From Bordetella genomosp. 2 (GTDB lineage Bacteria > Pseudomonadota > Gammaproteobacteria > Burkholderiales > Burkholderiaceae_B), in assembly GCF_002261345.1 (NCBI RefSeq), contig NZ_NEVT01000007.1, positions 310,001 to 374,000 on the forward strand: DNA of 64,000 nucleotides, read 5' to 3'. The notes beneath the pieces were generated by a model. The model ran no database searches and had not been told where the DNA came from. It saw nothing but the letters and a program-made list of their open reading frames with translations. Positions within the stretch are counted from its first letter, which is position 1; the number at the start of each line of letters is the position of its first letter. The position numbers and the translations under genes were made by a program. Below are positions 51,192 to 59,855 of this stretch, piece by piece.

Positions 51192-52180
51192 TGCGCGCGA
51201 ACCCGACCCGACACTCCCTGCCCTGGCTGGCGCTGCTGGCGCTGGCGCTGGCGCTGGCCGCGCCCTGGTGCTTCGAAGACCAGGGCTATGGCATCCGCGT
51301 GCTGACCCTGGTGCTGCTGTTCGCCGCGATGGCGCAGGCCTGGAACATCGTCGGCGGCCTGGCCAACCAGATCTCGCTCGGCCACGCCGCCTTCTTCGGC
51401 CTGGGCGCATACACCTCCACCCTGCTGCTGATGCGCCTGGGCATCTCGCCCTGGCTGGGCATGGTGGCCGCCATGGCGGTGGCGGCCGTCGCCGGCGCGC
51501 TGCTCAGCCTGCCCACCATGCGGCTGCGCGGCCACTACTTCGCGCTGGCCACGCTGGCATTCGGCGAAGTGATGCGCGCCATCGCCAACACCTGGGCCTC
51601 GCTCACCGGCGGCCCGGTCGGCATCTCGGTGCCGTATTCGGACGGCAGCTTCGTGCTGATGCAATTCAAGTCCAGCATTCCGTACTACTACCTGATGCTG
51701 GGCGCCGTGGTGGTCGCCACGCTAGTGTTCGCCGCCATCAGCCGCTCGCGCCTGGGCTACCGGCTGCGGGCGGTCAAGGCCAACCCGCAGGCGGCCGAAG
51801 TCATCGGCGTGGACACGGTGCGCACCCGCATCCTGGCGGCGGTGATCTCGGCGGCCCTGATGGGTGCCTGCGGCACCCTGTACGCGCAGTTCATTTTCTT
51901 CTTCGATCCGGACACGGTGTTCTCGCTGGCCGGCATCTCCGTGCGGGTGGCGCTCATCTGCATCGTCGGCGGCATCGGCACCGTGGCCGGTCCGCTGGTC
52001 GGCGCCCTGCTCATCATCCCGCTGGAAGAACTATTCAACGACTGGCTGTCCGGCCAGAGCGCCGGCGTCTCGCAACTGGCCTACGGCCTCATCCTGGTCG
52101 CCATCATCCTGCTCGAGCCGCGCGGGCTGATGGCGCTGTGGCAGCGCGTGCGGCAACCGGGCGGAGGCCGCCATGCCTGA
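51191..52180 (+). CDS. livM: Branched-chain-type ABC transporter permease LivM
   Basis: A 329-residue inner-membrane protein. Helices from about residue 10 on; GLANQISLGHAAFFGLGAYT and LRGHYFALATLAFGE are the LivM signatures; LRAVKANPQAAEVIGVDTVR is the coupling loop. The start at 51191 gives a one-base TGATG overlap with livH; the stop overlaps livG by 8 bases. Confidence 0.94.
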   Translation: MRANPTRHSLPWLALLALALALAAPWCFEDQGYGIRVLTLVLLFAAMAQAWNIVGGLANQISLGHAAFFGLGAYTSTLLLMRLGISPWLGMVAAMAVAAVAGALLSLPTMRLRGHYFALATLAFGEVMRAIANTWASLTGGPVGISVPYSDGSFVLMQFKSSIPYYYLMLGAVVVATLVFAAISRSRLGYRLRAVKANPQAAEVIGVDTVRTRILAAVISAALMGACGTLYAQFIFFFDPDTVFSLAGISVRVALICIVGGIGTVAGPLVGALLIIPLEELFNDWLSGQSAGVSQLAYGLILVAIILLEPRGLMALWQRVRQPGGGRHA

Positions 52181-52913
52181 CATACTCACAGTCGAGGGCG
52201 CCAGCCGGCGCTTCGGCGGCCTGAAGGCGGTCGACGCCGTGTCGTTCCGCGTGGCCCAGGGCGACATCCTGGGCCTGATCGGCCCCAACGGCGCGGGCAA
52301 GACCACCCTCTTCAACCTGCTGGTGGGCCTGTACAAGCCCCACGCGGGCCGCATCATGCTGGCCGGGCAGGACATCACCGGCTGGCGGCCGAACCGCATC
52401 GCGGCCTGCGGCATGACCAAGACCTTCCAGAACGTGGCGCTGTTTCCCGAGATGACCGTGTTGGACAACGTGCTGGTGGGGGGCATCCTGCGCCACGGCG
52501 TGCCGCAGGCCCGCCGCCTGGCCGCCGACAACCTGGCCCGCGTCGGCTTGTCGGCCATCGCCGCCAAGCCCGCCGGCGAATTGTCGTTTCCCGAGCAGGC
52601 GCGCGTGGAGCTGGCGCGGGCGCTCTGCACCGCGCCCAAGGTGCTGCTGCTGGACGAAGTCATGGCCGCGCTCAACGACGCCGAAATGGATGCCCTGCTG
52701 GACCTGATCCGCGCGCTGCGCGACGAATCCGGCATCACCTTCGCGGTGGTCGAGCACCATATGCGCGCCATCATGCGCTTGTGCAACCGCATCCTGGTGC
52801 TGTCCTTCGGCCAGAAAATCGCCGAGGGCAGCCCGGCCGCGATCGCCGCCGACCCGGCTGTCATCGAGGCCTACCTGGGCAAATCGCTCGACCACCTGGA
52901 GGTCCCGGCATGA
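52173..52913 (+). CDS. livG: Branched-chain-type ABC transporter ATPase LivG
   Basis: A 246-residue ABC ATPase. Walker A GPNGAGKTT (about 38-46), KTFQNVALFPEMTVLDNV as the Q-loop, and Walker B VLLLDEVMAALND. The signature motif reads LSFPEQARVELARAL, with Pro instead of the usual Gly, a deviation that could affect ATP-dependent closure. It pairs with LivF. Overlaps livM by 8 bases and livF by 4. Confidence 0.93.
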   Translation: MPDILTVEGASRRFGGLKAVDAVSFRVAQGDILGLIGPNGAGKTTLFNLLVGLYKPHAGRIMLAGQDITGWRPNRIAACGMTKTFQNVALFPEMTVLDNVLVGGILRHGVPQARRLAADNLARVGLSAIAAKPAGELSFPEQARVELARALCTAPKVLLLDEVMAALNDAEMDALLDLIRALRDESGITFAVVEHHMRAIMRLCNRILVLSFGQKIAEGSPAAIAADPAVIEAYLGKSLDHLEVPA

Positions 52914-53623
52914 GCCTGCTGCAGATCGAGGGCCTGACCGCCCGCTACGACCGCAGCCCGGTGCTGCACGGCGTGGACCTGAGCGTGCCGGCCGGCGGCT
53001 TCGTCGCGGTGGTCGGCGCCAACACCGCCGGCAAGAGCACGCTGCTGCGCTGCATATCGGGCTTGCTGGACAAGGTCGAGGGGCGCATCCGCTTCGACGG
53101 CCAGGACCTGCTGCGGCGCGCGCCGCACCAGGTGCCGGAACTCGGCATCGCCCACGTGCCCGAAGGGCGCCACGTGTTCCCGGAAATGACGGTCGAGGAA
53201 AACCTGTACCTGGGCGGCTACGTGCGGCGCCGCCAGAAAGGCGCGCTGCAGGCCAGTTGCGAGCGCGTCTACGCGCTGTTCCCGCGCCTGCGCGAGCGCC
53301 GCCGCCAGGCCGCCGGCACCCTGTCCGGCGGCGAACAGCAGATGGTGGCGTTCGGCCGCGCGCTCATGCTGGAACCGCGCCTGCTGCTGCTGGACGAGCC
53401 CAGCCATGGCCTGGCGCCCAGGGTGGTGGAGGAACTGCACCAGGCCATGCTGGACATCCACGCCAGCGGGCTGGCCATCCTGCTGGTCGAGCAGAACACC
53501 CGCCTGGCCCTGTCGGTGGCGCGCGATGCCTACGTGCTGCAATCCGGCCGGGTGGTGCTGTCCGGCCCCAGCGCCGAGCTGCTCGACGACAGCCGGGTGC
53601 GCGCGGCCTATCTGGGAATCTAG
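52910..53623 (+). CDS. livF: Branched-chain-type ABC transporter ATPase LivF
   Basis: A 237-residue ABC ATPase. Walker A GANTAGKST (about 38-46; Asn-Thr-Ala where Asn-Gly-Ala is usual), IAHVPEGRHVFPEMTVEENL is the LivF Q-loop region, signature LSGGEQQM and Walker B LLLLDEPSHGLAP. Start at 52910 overlaps livG by 4 bases. Last gene of the importer; a 124-base gap with a GC-rich palindrome (near 53721-53734) separates it from the GntR gene. Confidence 0.93.
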   Translation: MSLLQIEGLTARYDRSPVLHGVDLSVPAGGFVAVVGANTAGKSTLLRCISGLLDKVEGRIRFDGQDLLRRAPHQVPELGIAHVPEGRHVFPEMTVEENLYLGGYVRRRQKGALQASCERVYALFPRLRERRRQAAGTLSGGEQQMVAFGRALMLEPRLLLLDEPSHGLAPRVVEELHQAMLDIHASGLAILLVEQNTRLALSVARDAYVLQSGRVVLSGPSAELLDDSRVRAAYLGI

Positions 53624-53747
53624 AGCGGAACGAGCCATGGCGCGCCGACGGGATATATTTCGGCTTTACCTTCAGGCGCGGCCGCCCGGCGGCGGCACGG
53701 TCCGTATCCCGCCGCCGGCGGCGCCATCACGTTAAGTCGAGGATCCT

Positions 53748-54491
53748 ATGGCCAACCCGTCCGGTGCCGTGTTCGAGAAACCCACCACCCTGCGCACGCG
53801 CGTGGAAGAATTCCTGCGCGCGGCCATCATGGACGGGCGGTACAAGGGCGGCGACCGGCTGCGCGAGCAGGAGCTGTGCGAGCAACTGGGCATCAGCCGC
53901 CCCACCTTGCGCGAGGCGCTGCGCACCCTGGAGGCCGAGCGCCTGATCTCCATCGAACCGCATCGCGGCCCCACGGTCGTGCGCATCACGGAAAAAGCCG
54001 CGCGCGACCTCTATGCCCTGCGCGCGCTGCTGGAGGGCTACGCCGCGCACGAATTCGCCCGGCTCGCCAGCGACGCCGCGGTCGAGCGGCTGCGCGCCTC
54101 GGTGCGCGCGCTGCACGGCCAGGCCGGCGGCCAGGACCGCACCGCCCTGCTGGCCGCCAAGCGCGATTTCTACGACGTGCTGCTATCCGGCTGCGACAAC
54201 GATCTCATCAAGGACCTGCTGCCCGGCCTGCTGTCGCGCATCAACCTGCTGCGCGCCACCTCGTTCGCCAGCCCCGAGCGCCTGCCCCAGAGCCTGGCCG
54301 AGATCGACCGCCTGTTCGACCGCATCCAGGCGCGCGACCCGGAGGGCGCGCAAGCGGCCGCGCGCGCGCACATCGTCAACGCCGAACGCACCGCCCTCGA
54401 AGTGCTGCGGCGCCCACAACCGGAGACATCCGCCAGTGAACGAGATCCAGCAGCGCCTGCAGGCCGGGATCGCCCGGGCCCGGCAAGATAG
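53748..54491 (+). CDS. GntR-family regulator of the FCD (FadR-like) type
   Basis: A 247-residue regulator. The winged helix-turn-helix is at about 12-80: LRTRVEEFLRAAIMDGRYKGGDR is the first helix region, then GISRPTLREALRTLEAERLI. The FCD effector domain follows (LYALRALLEGYAAHEFARLA, RDFYDVLL, HIVNAERTAL with the metal-ligand His). It probably senses the imported acid and acts at the palindromes near 49003-49031. The hydrolase gene begins inside its last 56 bases. Confidence 0.91.
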   Translation: MANPSGAVFEKPTTLRTRVEEFLRAAIMDGRYKGGDRLREQELCEQLGISRPTLREALRTLEAERLISIEPHRGPTVVRITEKAARDLYALRALLEGYAAHEFARLASDAAVERLRASVRALHGQAGGQDRTALLAAKRDFYDVLLSGCDNDLIKDLLPGLLSRINLLRATSFASPERLPQSLAEIDRLFDRIQARDPEGAQAAARAHIVNAERTALEVLRRPQPETSASERDPAAPAGRDRPGPAR

Positions 54492-55668
54492 CGAATTCAT
54501 CGCCGCCGCGCGCGGCCTGTCCTGCGCCGTCTGGCTGCAGGCCGGCGCCTCCGGCGAGCGCCTGGCGGTCTGGAACGGCCAGCCCGCCACGCCGTCGCAA
54601 ACCGTCGTCATCCGGGCCTCGCCCGCCACCTGGGACAAGCTGCTCAGTCCCCTCCCGCCGCCGGGCTACCAGTCCTTCTCCGCGGCCCTGCGCCAGGCGC
54701 AGGACTTCACCGTGAAGGCCGAGCCGCTCGCGCTGGCCCAGTCCCTCCATCTGCTGGAGCGCTGCTTCGAGATCCTGCGCGGCCAGGTCGAGGCCGATGC
54801 GCCCGCTCTCGACCGCGGCGCCATCCACGGACACTATGCCGCCGTCACGCTGGACGGCGCGGCCGGCTCGCTCTATGTGGAAAGCAGCGGCCTGGCGGCC
54901 GGGCCGACCCTGCTGATGCTGCACACCGCCGGCGCCGATTCGCGCCAGTTCCATGGCCTGATGACCGACGCGGCGCTGCGGGCGCAGTGGCGCATGCTGG
55001 CCTTCGACATGCCCGCCCACGGCCGCAGCATGCCCTGGCCGGGCCGCGCCTGGACGGCCGGCGGACTCACCCGCGAAGCCTATCTGGCCACCTGCCTGGC
55101 GGTGATCCGCCAGGTGGCGCGGCAGCCGGTCGTGCTGCTGGGCTGTTCCATGGGGGCCGCCATGGCCCTGTACATCGCCGCGCGCAGCCCGCGCGACGTG
55201 GCCGGCGTGGTCGCGCTGGAAGCGCCATGGAAGGCCGCCGGACGGCGCACGCCGCTGCTGTGCCACCCGGAAGTCAACCAGGCCGCCCACAACCCCGCGT
55301 ATGTGCGCGGCCTGATGGCGCCGCACACCACGCTGGCGGCGCGCCGCGAAGCGGCCTGGATCTACGCCCAGGGCGGCTTCGGCGTGTACGCGGACGACCT
55401 GCACTTCTACAGCGAGGACTTCGACGCGCCGGTGCACCTGGCCGGCCTGGACGCCGCCTCGTTCGGCATATCGCTGCTGACCGGCGCCTACGACTATTCG
55501 GCCAGCCCGGAAGATTCGCGGCGCGTCGCCGCGTTGATCCCCGGCGCCCGCTTCACCCTCATGCCCGACCTGGGCCACTTCCCCATGGTCGAGGACCCGC
55601 AGCGCCTGCTGCGCTATCTGCGCCCCGAGCTGGCGCGCCTGCATCCATCACCCGAGGCCCGCCCATGA
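54436..55668 (+). CDS. Alpha/beta hydrolase with N-terminal SCP2-like extension
   Basis: A 410-residue protein starting at GTG, 56 bases before the GntR stop, with GGAG upstream. Residues 1-115 (SCAVWLQAGASGERLAV; VIRASPATWDKLLSPLPPPGY) look like an SCP2-type lipid-binding fold. From about 140 the alpha/beta-hydrolase domain follows: LLMLHTAGADSRQFHGL is the oxyanion region, GCSMGAA the nucleophile elbow, TGAYDYSASPED the acid and LGHFPM the catalytic His. Such fusions suggest a bulky hydrophobic ester, thioester or ring-cleavage substrate. Its stop overlaps the metallo-hydrolase start by 4 bases. Confidence 0.85.
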   Translation: MNEIQQRLQAGIARARQDSEFIAAARGLSCAVWLQAGASGERLAVWNGQPATPSQTVVIRASPATWDKLLSPLPPPGYQSFSAALRQAQDFTVKAEPLALAQSLHLLERCFEILRGQVEADAPALDRGAIHGHYAAVTLDGAAGSLYVESSGLAAGPTLLMLHTAGADSRQFHGLMTDAALRAQWRMLAFDMPAHGRSMPWPGRAWTAGGLTREAYLATCLAVIRQVARQPVVLLGCSMGAAMALYIAARSPRDVAGVVALEAPWKAAGRRTPLLCHPEVNQAAHNPAYVRGLMAPHTTLAARREAAWIYAQGGFGVYADDLHFYSEDFDAPVHLAGLDAASFGISLLTGAYDYSASPEDSRRVAALIPGARFTLMPDLGHFPMVEDPQRLLRYLRPELARLHPSPEARP

Positions 55669-56474
55669 CGCTGCCCTGCTACGAGATCTACGCCCTGCGC
55701 TATGCCACCGTGGCGCGCCGCCGCGCCGAGAACTTCATCACCCCGCCCGACCCGCACGACGGCCCCATGCCGATGGATTACTACGTCTGGGTGATCCGCC
55801 GCGACGCGCGCGTCTACCTGGTCGACACCGGGTTCAACGAAGCCGCCGCGCGCGCCCGCGGCCGCCGCTTCCTGCGCTGTCCCATCGAAGCGCTGCGCCA
55901 GCTCGGCATCGCCCCGGACGCCGTGCGGGACGTGATCGTCACCCACCTGCACTACGACCACGCGGGCAACATCCGCCTGCTGCCGCGCGCCCGCCTGCAC
56001 CTGCAGGAAAGCGAGCTGCACTACGCCTGCGGCTGCAACATGCGCTTCGACATGCTGCGCCATGCCTATGCGGTCGAGGACATGGTCGACGTGGTGCGCG
56101 GCGTGTACGACGCGCGCGTGGACTTCTACCACGGCCACGACGAGCTCGCCGCCGGCCTGCAGCTGCTGCACATCGGCGGCCACACCCAGGGGCTGCAGGC
56201 GGTACGCGTGCACACCGCGCGCGGCTGGGTGGTGCTGGCCTCGGACGCCAGCCACTTCTACGACAACATGCAGGCCCAGGCGCCGTTCCCCATCGTCTAC
56301 AACGTGGCGGACATGCTGGCCGGCTACGGCACCCTGCTGAAGTTCGCCGAATCGCCCGACCACATCGTGCCCGGGCATGATCCGGAGGTCATGCGGCGCT
56401 ATCCGCGGGCCGGCGACGGCACGATCGAGGCCGTGGCGCTGCACCAGCCGCCGCGCGCCCCGGCGCCCGGCTGA
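55665..56474 (+). CDS. MBL-fold hydrolase, N-acyl homoserine lactonase-like
   Basis: A 269-residue zinc hydrolase. Metal ligands are in VTHLHYDHAGN (about residues 92-102), HIGGHTQG and ASDASHFYDN. The overall form matches the AttM/AiiA-like lactonase family, which also includes enzymes opening other lactones. Coupled by ATGA overlap to the alpha/beta hydrolase. In context with a carboxymuconolactone-decarboxylase-like gene, opening of a catabolic lactone is more likely than quorum quenching, but either is possible. Confidence 0.86.
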   Translation: MTLPCYEIYALRYATVARRRAENFITPPDPHDGPMPMDYYVWVIRRDARVYLVDTGFNEAAARARGRRFLRCPIEALRQLGIAPDAVRDVIVTHLHYDHAGNIRLLPRARLHLQESELHYACGCNMRFDMLRHAYAVEDMVDVVRGVYDARVDFYHGHDELAAGLQLLHIGGHTQGLQAVRVHTARGWVVLASDASHFYDNMQAQAPFPIVYNVADMLAGYGTLLKFAESPDHIVPGHDPEVMRRYPRAGDGTIEAVALHQPPRAPAPG

Positions 56475-56562
56475 ACAGCACGGCTATGCGCGCGGCGGCG
56501 GCGCGCGGGGGGCTTGTTATCATCGATGCTTTTTTGCCACGGAAGACAGGGAACATCGATCA

Positions 56563-57579
56563 ATGACCCATCGCATGCGCATCAACCGCATTCTGACCGC
56601 CGCCAGCCTGGTGCTGGGCACCGCACTCAGCGTCAACGCCCACGCGCAATCCCCCACCTGCGAACTGGACCGGCCCATGAAATTCGGTGGCATGAACTGG
56701 GAATCGAACCTGATGCTGGTGGGCGTGGAGCGCTACATCGTCGAGCATGGCTACGGATGCGACACGCAAGTGGAACAAGGCGACACCCTGCCGATGTTCG
56801 CGGCGCTGCAACGCGGCGACGTGGACGTCAACAGCGAGATCTGGATCACGCAGATGCAGCAGGCCTGGGACGAGGCGATCGCCTCGGGCAAGGTCCGGCA
56901 AGTGGGCACCGTCTTCACCGGCACCGACGGCTGGTACGTGCCGCGCCATACGGCCGAGAAATTCCCGCAATTGCGCGGCGCCGCCGACTTGGAGGGCCTG
57001 CACGAAGCCTTCATCGACGACGAGGACCCCGGCAAGGGCCGCATCTACGGTTGCGCGGTGGGCTGGACCTGCGGCACCATCAACGCCAACCTGCTGCGCG
57101 CCTTCGGGCTGCAGGATGAATACCTGGTGTACTCGCCGGGCAACGCGGCGGCGCAGCGCGCCGCCATCACTTCAGCCTACAAGCGCAAGAAGGACATCGT
57201 CTTTTACTACTGGACCCCCACCTCGCTGGTCGGCTCGCTGGACCTGGTCAAGCTGGACCTGCCGCCGGTCGACCGGCAAGCGCTGGCCTGCATCACCGAT
57301 CCGCACTGCGAGACCCCCCGTCCCACCGGGCTGGCGGCGTATCCGGTGGTCACGGCGGTCAACAGCGAGTTCGCACGGCGCGCGCCGGGGCTGACGGCCT
57401 TCCTGGCCAAGGTCAGCGTGCCCGAGGCCGTACTGACCGCGACACTCGGCCACATGGAGCGCGAAAAACTCGAAATCGAGGAAGCCTCGCTATACTTCCT
57501 GCGGCAGCATCCGCGGATCTGGCGCGAATGGCTGCCCGCCGACGTCGCGCAACGAGTGCAACAGGCGCTCGACGGCTGA
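56563..57579 (+). CDS. Glycine betaine/choline-type ABC substrate-binding protein
   Basis: A 338-residue periplasmic protein with signal peptide ending NAHAQ (about residue 28). The OpuAC-type domain starts with MKFGGMNWESNLMLVGVERYIV and contains QGDTLPMFAALQRGDVDVNSEIW, the family signature; aromatic residues for a quaternary ammonium cage include W48 and the W in TDGWYV. Paired cysteines (CELDRP, GCAVGWTCG, CITDPHC) suggest disulfides. No permease or ATPase is adjacent, so it either shares a remote transporter or is an orphan. ATG 56575 is an alternative start. Confidence 0.88.
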   Translation: MTHRMRINRILTAASLVLGTALSVNAHAQSPTCELDRPMKFGGMNWESNLMLVGVERYIVEHGYGCDTQVEQGDTLPMFAALQRGDVDVNSEIWITQMQQAWDEAIASGKVRQVGTVFTGTDGWYVPRHTAEKFPQLRGAADLEGLHEAFIDDEDPGKGRIYGCAVGWTCGTINANLLRAFGLQDEYLVYSPGNAAAQRAAITSAYKRKKDIVFYYWTPTSLVGSLDLVKLDLPPVDRQALACITDPHCETPRPTGLAAYPVVTAVNSEFARRAPGLTAFLAKVSVPEAVLTATLGHMEREKLEIEEASLYFLRQHPRIWREWLPADVAQRVQQALDG

Positions 57580-57609
57580 TCCCGACCCACTCCCGCACGG
57601 AACCACGGC

Positions 57610-58239
57610 ATGTCCAGCGGCATCAACCTGTACCTGATCCTGCTCGCGGCGCTGGTCGCCTCGGCCAGCCCCGGCCCCGCCACGCTCGCCATCGCCGGCA
57701 CGTCCATGTCGCACGGCCGGCGCGCCGGCCTGGCGCTGGCATCGGGCGTCACGACGGGCTCGCTGTGCTGGTCGGCAATGGCGGCCTTCGGGCTGGGCGC
57801 GGTGATGCTGGCGCACGCCTGGCTGTTCGAGGCGGCGCGCTATCTGGGCGCGGGCTACCTGCTCTATCTGGCCTGGAAGTCGGCCCGGCATGCGCTGGCG
57901 CCGGCCCGGCCGGCCACCGTCGCGGCCGCCGGCGCCCCCTCGGGCAGCCGGGCGTTCCGGCGCGGCCTGGCGCTGCACCTGACCAACCCCAAGGCGGTGC
58001 TGTTCTTCGGCTCGCTGTATTCGATCGGCATACCCAGGGACGCCTCGGCCACCGACCTGCTGTGCATCATGGCGGCGGTCGGCGCGCAGGGCGCCGTGGT
58101 GTTCCACGGCTACGCGCTGCTGTTCTCAAGCCGCCGCATGACGGCCTGCTACCTGCGGCTGCGCCGGGTCTTCGAGGCGGTGTTCGCCGTGGCCTTCGCG
58201 GCGGCCGGGATCAAGATACTCACCACCCGGGTGTCCTGA
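57610..58239 (+). CDS. LysE/RhtB-family exporter
   Basis: A 209-residue inner-membrane protein with about six helices. ALVASASPGPATLAIAGTSMSHG carries the SPGP signature and LALHLTNPKAVLFFGSLYSI the second family motif. It exports an amino acid or related metabolite. It lies 30 bases after the betaine-type binding protein on the same strand, possibly one transcript. It converges on the small lipoprotein gene. Confidence 0.9.
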   Translation: MSSGINLYLILLAALVASASPGPATLAIAGTSMSHGRRAGLALASGVTTGSLCWSAMAAFGLGAVMLAHAWLFEAARYLGAGYLLYLAWKSARHALAPARPATVAAAGAPSGSRAFRRGLALHLTNPKAVLFFGSLYSIGIPRDASATDLLCIMAAVGAQGAVVFHGYALLFSSRRMTACYLRLRRVFEAVFAVAFAAAGIKILTTRVS

Positions 58240-58253
58240 AGGCGCGCCGCGCG

Positions 58254-58496
58254 CTACTTGTGGTGCCGCATGGCGTCGCGGTCCATGGCGTGCTCGACCT
58301 CTTCTTCCTGCAGCTTCTGCTGCTGCAGCATGCAGTTGTCGTAGCTCGGCGTATTGCGGGCGATGCCCAGCTTGTCGCATTCGCGCTGGTAGTTCTCCAC
58401 TTCCATGCGGTCCAGCGTATCGCAGCCCGACAGGGCGGCGGTCGCGGCAATGGCGCACAGCACGAAAAAGCGTCCACGATGGCCATGGCGAAGCAT
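58254..58496 (-). CDS. 80-residue lipoprotein
   Basis: A small precursor. Signal MLRHGHRGRFFVLCAIAATA and lipobox LSGC with acylated C25. The mature 56 residues are charged and probably helical (EVENYQRECDKLGIARN, LQQQKLQEEEVEHAMDRD), with two further cysteines that may pair. Divergent from the LprI-like gene across 113 bases. Function unknown. Confidence 0.8.
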   Translation of the reverse strand: MLRHGHRGRFFVLCAIAATAALSGCDTLDRMEVENYQRECDKLGIARNTPSYDNCMLQQQKLQEEEVEHAMDRDAMRHHK

Positions 58497-58609
58497 AAGA
58501 TTCCTCTCCCGGTTGTGTTGTCGTGCGGATGGTAACCACGTACCGGGTATGATTCTTTAACGGATCAACGAAATAATCAAGCCTTCTCCAGACGCCTCAA
58601 AGGACTGCC

Positions 58610-59014
58610 ATGCGTACACTCCTGCTGTCTCTCGGTCTTGCGATGTTCGTTCCCGCCGCGCACGCAGCCGCGCCCGACTGCGCCAACGCCAGCGATCAAG
58701 CCGGCATGACCGCATGCGCGGCTGCGCAGTACAAGCAGGCCGATGCCGCGCTGAACGCCGCCTACAAGCAGGCGAGCGCCCGGCTCAAGGACGACAAGGA
58801 CCAGCACCAGCGCCTGGTCGCCGCGCAGCGCGCGTGGATCGCCTTCCGCGATGCCGAATGCGCCTTCAAGACCGGCCTGGCCGAGGGCGGCTCGGCCTAT
58901 CCCATGCTGCTGGCCCAGTGCCAGGCCGCGCTCACCCAACAGCGCACGGCCGCCCTGCAGGCGCACATGAAATGCGAGGAAGGCTCGCTGGACTGCGCGA
59001 TCCCTAACGAGTGA
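58610..59014 (+). CDS. LprI-type (DUF1311) periplasmic protein
   Basis: A 134-residue exported protein with a 20-residue signal peptide (ending HAAA). The mature domain has the DUF1311 pattern: DCANASDQAGMTACAAAQYK, then LNAAYKQASARL, LVAAQRAWIAFRDAECAF and four to six cysteines likely in disulfides. Mycobacterial LprI of this family inhibits lysozyme; most Gram-negative members are uncharacterised, so an anti-lysozyme role is possible only. It converges on the methyltransferase gene with 4 bases between. Confidence 0.87.
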   Translation: MRTLLLSLGLAMFVPAAHAAAPDCANASDQAGMTACAAAQYKQADAALNAAYKQASARLKDDKDQHQRLVAAQRAWIAFRDAECAFKTGLAEGGSAYPMLLAQCQAALTQQRTAALQAHMKCEEGSLDCAIPNE

Positions 59015-59018
59015 ACCG

Positions 59019-59849
59019 CTAGCGCGAGGCCAGCGTGGCCTTCCAGGACGCCTTGCCGTCCGTGGTGCCCTGCATCGCGTCGCCCGACACTTGCCCCGTG
59101 TAGCGCTGCGAGCCCACGGTGAAGCGGATCGTGCTGCCGTCCATCCGCGCATCGCTGATGGGCGTGACCTGTTCTCCCTCGCGCAGCGACCCGGACAGCA
59201 CCTGGTAGGTCTGGTCCAGCACCAGCTCCTTGCCGTCCAGCCTCCAGGTGCCGGCGACCTTGGCCGGCACCACCCATTTGTAGGCGCTGCAGTACGCCGA
59301 GCAGTCGTCGGCGGCCTGCACCGATTCGTCGGGCTGCCAGTCCCCCATCGTGAACGAGTTGGAGACGATGCGGGTGCCCGGCTTCATGTCCAGCAGCGTC
59401 GGGCGCAGCTTGACGTTGAGGGAGGGCAGCAGGAACAGGGTGATGACCGTCGCCTCGGAGAAATCCGATTCGAAAATGTCCGCCTGTTCGAAGCGGGCGC
59501 GCTGGGTCACGCCTTCGGCCTCGGCCGCGCGGCGGGCCAGCGCCACCATGTCGGGGTTGAACTCGATGCCGCGCGCCGTGGCGCCGCGCTTGGCGGCGGT
59601 GATCACCGTGCGGCCGTCGCCCGAGCCCAGGTCGACCAGGCGGTCCTCGGGGGTGAGTTTCGCCATGTCCAGCATGCGGTCGACCAGCGCCTGGGGCGTG
59701 GGCACCCACACCACGTCCTTGCCCGACTGGCCGACCGTCGGCTCGTAGGTGGCGGCCGCGCCTGCGCTGGCCTGGGCCGCCGCGCCGCCATGCCAGGCCA
59801 GCGCGCAGATCACGGCGGAAACAATGGACTTTTGCAACGTCTGCATCAC
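59019..59849 (-). CDS. Exported class I SAM-methyltransferase-fold protein
   Basis: A 276-residue protein with a clear signal peptide (MMQTLQKSIVSAVICALAWHGGAAAQA; cleavage near 26). Residues 45-185 form a class I methyltransferase core with motif I VDLGSGDG (72-79), the acidic residue in GIEFNPDMV, and QADIFESDF. A beta-rich C-terminal part (about 190-276) ends SWKATLASR. A methyltransferase in the periplasm would lack known access to S-adenosylmethionine, so either it binds another ligand or the N-terminus is a membrane anchor. It lies 6 bases after the permease gene. Confidence 0.85.
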   Translation of the reverse strand: MMQTLQKSIVSAVICALAWHGGAAAQASAGAAATYEPTVGQSGKDVVWVPTPQALVDRMLDMAKLTPEDRLVDLGSGDGRTVITAAKRGATARGIEFNPDMVALARRAAEAEGVTQRARFEQADIFESDFSEATVITLFLLPSLNVKLRPTLLDMKPGTRIVSNSFTMGDWQPDESVQAADDCSAYCSAYKWVVPAKVAGTWRLDGKELVLDQTYQVLSGSLREGEQVTPISDARMDGSTIRFTVGSQRYTGQVSGDAMQGTTDGKASWKATLASR

Positions 59850-59855
59850 ACTCTC

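Noticed and set aside
53637-53735. A 32-codon ATG frame between livF and the GntR gene
   Set aside because: No ribosome binding site, Pro/Arg-rich translation typical of non-coding GC-rich sequence.
55665-56474. Quorum-quenching lactonase as the firm call
   Set aside because: The zinc motif is shared by many lactonases, and the operon context is catabolic, so the specific activity is left open.
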